In this document: piece by piece, positions 9,256-13,549 of the stretch
Layout: each line of letters starts with the position of its first letter
Numbering within the stretch: position 1 is the first letter of the stretch
NCBI GenBank assembly: GCA_900088475.1
Contig: FLMG01002891.1
Span: 1-13,549 of the forward strand
Length of the DNA stretch: 13,549 nucleotides
From: Hyphochytrium catenoides
Taxonomy: Eukaryota > Sar > Hyphochytriomycetes > Hyphochytriales > Hyphochytriaceae
Reading direction: 5' to 3'
Notes under the pieces: model-generated
Databases searched by the model: none
What the model saw: only the letters and a program-made list of their open reading frames with translations
What the model was told of the DNA's origin: nothing
Position numbers and translations under genes: made by a program

Positions 9256-9423
9256 GCAGGCAGGCGGATAGATCGTAAGAAGCAGCATCAGCCGAGCGAT
9301 CCAGAACGAAACGCCAAATGATGCTGAGACCCAAGAAGGGCAGAGACATATTTGATTATCAATGGTTGTATGCTATGAGTTATCACTAGGTCAATGTCAC
9401 TTGTCACTTGAGAAGGTTGTCCG

Positions 9424-9934
9424 ATGGATGATGTTCTGATTGCCGCTGAGGATCCTGCCGTGAGCCGATCATCATCTTCTCAAGCTTCCGCTTTCTTTGG
9501 CATTGGATCGGCCCCATCTGAGCTGTCGGCTGTCTGTCGGTCGGATGGACCTGGTCGGGACCACCTGCTTGAGATCAAACTCTCAAGAGACCCAGAAGAA
9601 GATATGAGCTGTTGGACACGCGCTTGAAGACAGCCAAGATACGAGTGAACTCGGACAGCGAGGCATGGCCGGTGATGAAAGCCAAGGTTGGCCCGGACTA
9701 ACGAGACCTAAAGTGCTGGCAGAAGAATGATGTGCTGATCACACCACTACATGATCTCAATCTGTTCTTGCACTGCTGTGCATTCCGCCAATCATGAAGC
9801 GTTAGACGGTTCTTTCTACATCACCTTTGCGGTCCGCTAGGAGCCACGGTATCCTGGCTGGTTATCCTCCGTGCAAGCAAAGAATTATTTGTCGCGAAGA
9901 AGCTGTGGAGGACTGGACGTTCTACCAGGCCTGC
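9424..9934 (+). pseudogene. Possible decayed gene (fragmented reading frames)
   Basis: A 67-codon frame from ATG 9424 overlaps a second frame. That one is open from 9573 with protein-like sequence (YELLDTRLKTAKIRVN) to TAA 9699. The same frame then resumes directly (KCWQKNDVLITPLHDLNLF) to TGA at 9795. After that, protein-like codons continue in other frames to about 9930, for example RIICREEAVEDWTFYQA. The succession of plausible segments with two stops and at least two frame changes, and no good splice sites at the breaks, suggests an eroded gene. I recognise no family with confidence, and open frames by chance are common at this base composition. Confidence 0.25.
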
Positions 9935-9997
9935 TGATTTGCCCGGAGGTACTCTATAGGTTGCCCTCGCCTCAGCAAGCGGGGTTATCACTCCTTC

Positions 9998-12900
9998 ATG
10001 GGCAACGAAGTAGCCCGCCCAATAGCCGGGCCATCCGGTCTAGGCGATGCCCCAGGGCTTAGTCCTCGTAATTCTAGTTCTGCACGGAGGGCGGGTGGAT
10101 CACTTCGGCCACTGTCCGAGAGAGCTCAGCCGGTGACGACAATTTCAAGACCGGAGGATCCGCGCTTCGACACCTGTAGGTTCTGAACATCGATGTTGGC
10201 TAAAGTGGCCTTTCGGTAACCTTTCTTATGCCAACCATCTATCTAACCCTGCCAGTGAAGATCGTTATCCGAGGCGCTCGAGGCGTCGGCAAGACCAGTC
10301 TTTTACAACGATTGCAGGGGAAGAATATTCCTTCGGAGTACGAGGCTTCGCCACAAGTAGGGATTGCTAAGGTCAAATGGCGGCACAAGAAGTCAGGCGA
10401 GCGTGTCATGGTAGGTCCACTACCTCGAAGGAGATATCTTGTATACCACATCTCAGTTAGCTTCTTCTCCGTCTGTTCTTCTGTCTCGCCAATCGCTGTG
10501 AGGGTAGTTGGATGTCTGGGATGTGGTGGACGAAGGAATCATCACTCAAAGGGCTGCGGTTCCCAAAGGTTAGCAAGTCATGGACTTTGTAGACTTCTTC
10601 CAATCTAGCCGCTCACCAAACGTCTTTGGCCGCTCGTCCGTAGCAAGCGAGTTTCATAGTGTGCTGCCAGGTCATTATCAGATGGGTGAGTCGTTTGCTC
10701 TGCCGTCATGACCTTCACGTCCCAGGCCTTAACCGCGTCCGCCCACAGCTCCCTTAGACGCTAAACATGTCGACGTCTACTCTGGGGCACACTGCGTCAT
10801 ATTTATGTTCAAGATGAACGAGGTGCCCGTCAACTTCATTGTCTGGCTCCTATCCTCATACAGTTCTCTCACATTGTTGATCACTCTCTCCATCTAGCCA
10901 GAAACCTTTGGCTACATAAGGGACACAATTAGCCGAGTGCCTGGACACATCCCTATTCTCATCATCGGAAACTTCAGGTCATTAGCCCTTAATTTTCCTC
11001 AGACAAGAGCGATTCTCACTGACTCTATACATGCCCCTTCATCTACGCTGTCGGACTCGCTTCTCTTCTGCGATAAACTTTATTGGGCTTGCCGTACTTG
11101 GCAGAGACCAGGCCGATGAGCCTGATGTTTGGCGTCAGAGGGTTCAAGACCTCTTTGCCTCCTTAGAAGACGAAGTTCTAAGCAACCCCTCACCTCTACC
11201 ACTCACCTCACACCATCACTACTTAGAAGTTTCGTGTGCAGACTGCTTCGGGCTTAAGGTCTGGCGCTGGATGATCCATTTCCGTTCATCACTCTCCATG
11301 AGCTGTAACCTGCTGTCTCGCCTTGCTACCAGGCACTGCACAGCTATGTTGCCATACCTTTTCTGAAGCACAAAGCTAGTCGTCTCGCTCGAGAGCTGGA
11401 GATGCTGACCGAAGATCTTTCAGACTCAGAGCGTATTGTAAAGGAAAGAGTCGACGCTGAGGTGCGCTCGAAACTGAGTATTCGTTGTGGCACTATCTAT
11501 GCACGCCCATACTGAGTCTAAAACAACTATTGTACAGAGCTATGAATCATTCGTTCAAACAATAAGGAACGAAACCCCGGCAAGCCAGCAAGCTGCTGAA
11601 GCTGATGAGATTAAACACGAGCGAGAGAAAGCAGACGTGGCAGCACAACCTTTAGAAGCACTGACAAGGTAAGTCCGGCGTTCCTCTTCAGGTCCAGGGG
11701 AAGCACAGTTCTCAGTAGTTGAACTGCTCTCTCCTATACTTTGCCCATTGGCACCAGGAATATATCTGGGGGTGAAGAAGGCAGCATACCAACTATGGAA
11801 AGAGAGGATTCTCAAACTACAAATGGCGGTGTAATGAATAGCAGTAAAGCTGGCACTACGTCGAGGGGTAGCGGAGGCCTGGAGACAAGGAAGGCAGTAG
11901 AGAAGGATGCCAAGAGTAGTAGTAACTACGAGAAAGCGCACCTGTCGAGCGCTCCAAGAGCTCCCAGAAGTCCAGGTCCCGCTGGGCCATTGACCTTTAC
12001 GTACTCAGGAGACAATCTAGATGACTTTCTGGTTGATGTAGAGAACAAGACGGATCTAGATTGCTTCTACGCGTCAGATGAGGAAGACCGAGTGGATGGA
12101 GCTGTTGAGACTGACTCGACAATCTCTTCACCTCAAGGGCAACAGTCGTCCCAACAGACTAAGCTTGAGGCGGTAAAGGATGACCTGGAACAGACCATAG
12201 AGAAAACTTCTGCTGAGTTCTCGGATATTAGCAACGAGGAGAGCATGGTGCAAAACACTACCGAGGACGAGCCTTTACCCGGAGATGATGAGGATGGAGA
12301 AGAGGAAACCGCCTTATCGCACCATGGGAAAGCAGCTGCTGCAGAGGTCTTGGGACCACCAGATTATTCACCCAAAGATGGTCCAGCTTCGAAGTCATTG
12401 TCCCCTTCGCCTGACCAGGAGATCATTAGCGGCAACGACACTGACCAGAAGAAGAAGAATGCTGACGACCAGAATTTAGGAGCTAGAAAGTCATCGCTGA
12501 CCTTAACTTCCGGTAGCGAAGAAGTGGGCAGCGAGGAAAAGGAGATTGATAGTGAAGAGCCTAGAGATTTTTCAAAGGAGCGTTTTGAAGACTCTGAGCA
12601 AGGCCCTGCTGATCATCCTTCACCGCTGCAACAAAAGGGCGACAAACTGCCAACGTTACCCGGCCGTCCTAGTTCCCAGTGCGGCGAGACAGAAGTCTCC
12701 AGTGCTCCTCTCGAAGATCTAGGAACCTTTGTCCCTGGATTCGAGACCAGCGCACTGCAGGACTCTTTCTTTGAATCTGACGAGGATGGAGATGGTGAAG
12801 CCATGGAAGATGACACTAGCTCAGAAAAGCCTGAAAGGGAAGAGTGCATCGACTCTCCGCCTGAGAACGTTCCAAGGCCTACTTTGGATGCGAGAGCACC

Positions 12901-13117
12901 TGACCCACCCTCACTAAGCGAAATGACTGTCAAACTCTCAGATCCTGTGGCAGCTGCCATCGCTGCTGCAAGACTTGCAGCGGAGGAGATGCTTCAGGAG
13001 ACATTACGGAACGAGACTTTGACAATTGATGCAGACAACGGGGTGCAAGAACGCCGTCATTCCTATGTGTCCTCCTCCTCATCAGACGATGATGCTAAGA
13101 CCTCAACGCAAACATAA
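9998..13117 (+). CDS. RABL6-like (PARF/RBEL1 family) Rab-like GTPase
   Basis: Nine exons keep phase: 9998-10175, 10256-10410, 10508-10568, 10749-10822, 10898-10977, 11105-11258, 11333-11461, 11538-11668, 11758-13117. They encode about 773 residues, close to the roughly 730 of animal RABL6. G-domain landmarks follow the family rather than classical Rabs. The P-loop is GARGVGKTS (residues 66-74) after KIVIR. The G3 region is VWDVVDEG in place of WDTAGQ. LDAKHVDVY and ETFGYI match family positions. GNFRD stands at the NKxD site, and FGLK at the G5 end is followed by IPFL. The long last exon encodes an acidic, Ser-rich tail with the FVP...SFF motif. Animal RABL6 is a nucleocytoplasmic GTPase tied to growth control; its role in protists is unknown to me. 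The start is moderately sure: 9998 has an upstream in-frame TGA at 9935 and a phase-matched splice, while ATG 10228 in the same downstream frame is the alternative. A TAG at 10571 makes exon 3's end ambiguous. Confidence 0.85.
10176..10255 (+). other. Intron 1 of the RABL6-like gene
   Basis: The donor is ACCT|GTAGGT. The 3' part is pyrimidine-rich with a CTAAC branch-like motif 8 bases before the acceptor GCCAG. Splicing is phase 1 and makes FDT-L-KIVIRG. The ATG at 10228 lies inside this intron and is in frame with exon 2, so retention of the intron would give a product with a short N-terminus lacking the 59 exon-1 residues. Confidence 0.65.
10569..10685 (+). promoter_or_regulatory. Optional exon-3 extension with in-frame TAG (two phase-1 donors)
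   Basis: Exon 3 can end at 10568 before a weak donor GTTAGC, or at 10685 before a strong donor GTGAGT. Both are phase 1 and fit the acceptor CCACAG at 10748. The 117 nt between them are exactly 39 codons, in frame, with TAG as the second codon (10571-10573). The 37 codons after the TAG are open and protein-like (VMDFVDFFQSSRSP onward). Skipping the segment gives a compact linker before LDAKHVDVY, similar in length to animal RABL6. Including it would end the protein after about 132 residues unless the TAG is bypassed. Confidence 0.55.
12011..12790 (+). other. Acidic tail of the RABL6-like protein with a duplicated motif
   Basis: Two 26-codon segments, at 12011-12088 (residues 406-431) and 12713-12790 (residues 640-665), align without gaps. 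They share Leu3, Phe6, Glu11, Asp17, Phe19, Ser22, Asp23 and Glu24, with conservative changes between. The second contains TFVPGFE and DSFFESDED, matching the FVP...SF acidic motif near the C-terminal half of animal RABL6, where I recall one copy. The region between is low-complexity acidic. An Ala-rich helix follows near the end (AAAIAAARLAAEEML). Confidence 0.65.
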
Positions 13118-13185
13118 GTGTAGAGCTTACACCTCTCATAACTTTATTATTTAACTGAATCAGCATTATGGTTGTCTGCTGCTAA

Positions 13186-13243
13186 AGCACAGAGCACGAG
13201 CGCTCAGCGGGTGTTGAGAGCGTAGATGTGCAGGCTCTGTGCT
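13186..13243. repeat. Nested inverted repeat
   Basis: Arms AGCACAGAGC (13186-13195) and GCTCTGTGCT (13234-13243) are perfectly complementary over 10 bp. Inside them CGCTC (13201-13205) can pair with GAGCG near 13218-13222. This forms a two-tier hairpin in the shared 3' flank of two convergent genes. Function is unknown; an RNA hairpin in an untranslated region is one possibility. Confidence 0.6.
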
Positions 13244-13284
13244 GCTGTAGGGTCCGGAAAGCCTAATGAAATGCGAATGACCTA

Positions 13285-13316
13285 GCAACGTTGCTGTAGG
13301 AGATAGCCCTCCTACA
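13285..13316. repeat. Palindrome followed by a tight hairpin
   Basis: The perfect 10-bp palindrome GCAACGTTGC (13285-13294) directly abuts an 8-bp inverted repeat. Its arms are TGTAGGAG (13295-13302) and CTCCTACA (13309-13316), with a 6-base loop ATAGCC. It lies midway between convergent genes. The tail lacks a T-run, so it is not a bacterial-type terminator. Confidence 0.65.
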
Positions 13317-13429
13317 AGCGCGCTGCTGCCACCTTGTGGTCATGATCTAAGGAGACGCCTTGTTTGGCGGACTGGCGCCTGTGCTTTTTAGCTACGCTAT
13401 AGCCACGCGTCCGCTGGTTCCACATGCCT

Positions 13430-13549
13430 CTAGCGCTTGAAGGCCATCATTCTGTGGATATAGTCTGGGACTTCAGGCGGAGAGTATGGCATCTTTTCTG
13501 CCTCTGTAAATCTCGTCTCCATCTTGACTACGCCGGTCCAGAGTCTCTG
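13430..13549 (-). CDS. C-terminal end of an unidentified gene, partial
   Basis: On the minus strand a frame is open from the window edge for 39 codons to TAG (complement of 13430-13432). It encodes a compact, protein-like end including METRFTEAEKMPYSPPEV and DYIHRMMAFKR. The Pro-rich turn followed by a basic amphipathic end looks like a genuine C-terminus, but I recognise no family. The gene would be convergent with the RABL6-like gene. The complement of 13547-13549 is CAG, so the window edge could also be a splice acceptor. The short length keeps confidence moderate. Confidence 0.4.
   Translation of the reverse strand, partial: QRLWTGVVKMETRFTEAEKMPYSPPEVPDYIHRMMAFKR

Larger units (their letters stand above)
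8596..9997. other. Spacer between gene 1 and the RABL6-like gene; no confident gene
   Basis: This stretch begins with the 3' untranslated part of gene 1 (no AATAAA is visible) and ends at the promoter or 5' leader of the next gene. It contains a (CT)9 run at 8977-8994 ahead of an acceptor-like GTCTACAG at about 9010. It also has a short tandem duplication of TGTCACT at 9395-9408. Several stretches have protein-like codon use but are broken by stops or frame changes; these are listed separately. I saw no tRNA, rRNA, snRNA or transposon signature on either strand. Confidence 0.6.
13118..13429. other. Spacer between convergent genes
   Basis: The spacer follows the TAA at 13115 and ends at the stop of the minus-strand reading frame. 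It begins with a small GTGTA/TACAC inverted repeat at 13118-13132 and an AT-rich stretch at 13139-13160, a likely 3'-end processing zone, although no exact AATAAA is present. Two larger inverted repeats follow and are listed separately. I see no ORF of note. Confidence 0.6.

Noticed and set aside
8972-9349. Minus-strand Arg-rich open frame of 125 codons
   Set aside because: Begins in ordinary spacer and ends in the CT run; composition is that of GC-rich non-coding sequence and nothing is recognisable.
10526-10573. A 48-nt intron removing the TAG
   Set aside because: It would keep phase but delete the conserved VDEG part of the RABL6 G3 region.
8593-10573. TAG reassigned as a sense codon in this organism
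   Set aside because: Apart from 10571 and the terminal TAG of gene 1, about 2,700 modelled codons contain no in-frame TAG, which is not expected under reassignment.
10569-10592. A 9-nt or 24-nt mini-intron removing the TAG in exon 3
   Set aside because: GTTAGCAAG or the 24-nt version would keep phase, but all other introns are at least 63 nt, so such lengths are implausible here.
10228-10608. ATG 10228 as the main start of the RABL6-like gene
   Set aside because: It sits in a pyrimidine-rich, branch-point-bearing stretch that looks like the end of an 80-nt intron; the upstream exon 9998-10175 fits phase and a good donor. Kept as an alternative.
1-13549. CRISPR array, IS element, integron, phage or bacterial operon
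   Set aside because: No regularly spaced repeats with unique spacers, no transposase or integrase motifs, no ribosome binding sites; the spliced gene structure is eukaryotic.
1-13549. tRNA, rRNA or spliceosomal snRNA genes
   Set aside because: No T-arm GGTTCGAATCC-type boxes in a cloverleaf context and no recognisable rRNA or snRNA core; the one GTTCGAACT match at 463 lies within exon 1 coding sequence.

Overview
This window reads as nuclear DNA of an intron-rich microbial eukaryote (a protist or alga) with about balanced base composition. I could not fix the lineage. There are no operons, ribosome binding sites, phage or IS signatures. Coding DNA is split by short GT-AG introns (63-448 nt) whose ends are pyrimidine-rich, and several introns carry long (CT)n or (GA)n tracts. 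I built the gene models by joining exons so that reading phase is kept across every junction and family motifs are restored. No expression data were used.

Layout. (1) Positions 26-8595, plus strand: one very large gene, open at its 5' end, with 16 exons in the window encoding at least 1,964 residues. Domain order is coiled coil, C2HC zinc finger, Ser-rich linker, two fibronectin type III (FN3) domains, long coiled coil with two Sfi1-like Trp repeats, TPR repeats, another coiled coil, a seven-bladed WD40 propeller split by an acidic insert, a LysM domain, and a charged helical tail. There is no catalytic domain, so it looks like an intracellular scaffold. The zinc finger type, coiled coils and Sfi1-like repeats weakly suggest a centrosome, basal body or cilium setting. 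(2) Positions 8596-9997: no confident gene; a CT tract and ORF fragments that could be a decayed gene or an unrecognised spliced gene. (3) Positions 9998-13117, plus strand: a nine-exon gene for a RABL6 (PARF/RBEL1) type Rab-like GTPase of about 773 residues, with the family's G-domain motifs and acidic tail. (4) Positions 13118-13429: a spacer between convergent genes holding two inverted repeats. (5) Positions 13430-13549, minus strand: probable C-terminal end of a third, unidentified gene.

Most notable are the unusual domain mix of gene 1 (especially WD40 with a LysM), the interrupted propeller, the Sfi1-like pair with exact 33-residue spacing, and, in the RABL6 homologue, an in-frame segment that starts with a TAG stop and lies between a weak and a strong splice donor of identical phase. 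No functional link between the two plus-strand genes is shown by the sequence.
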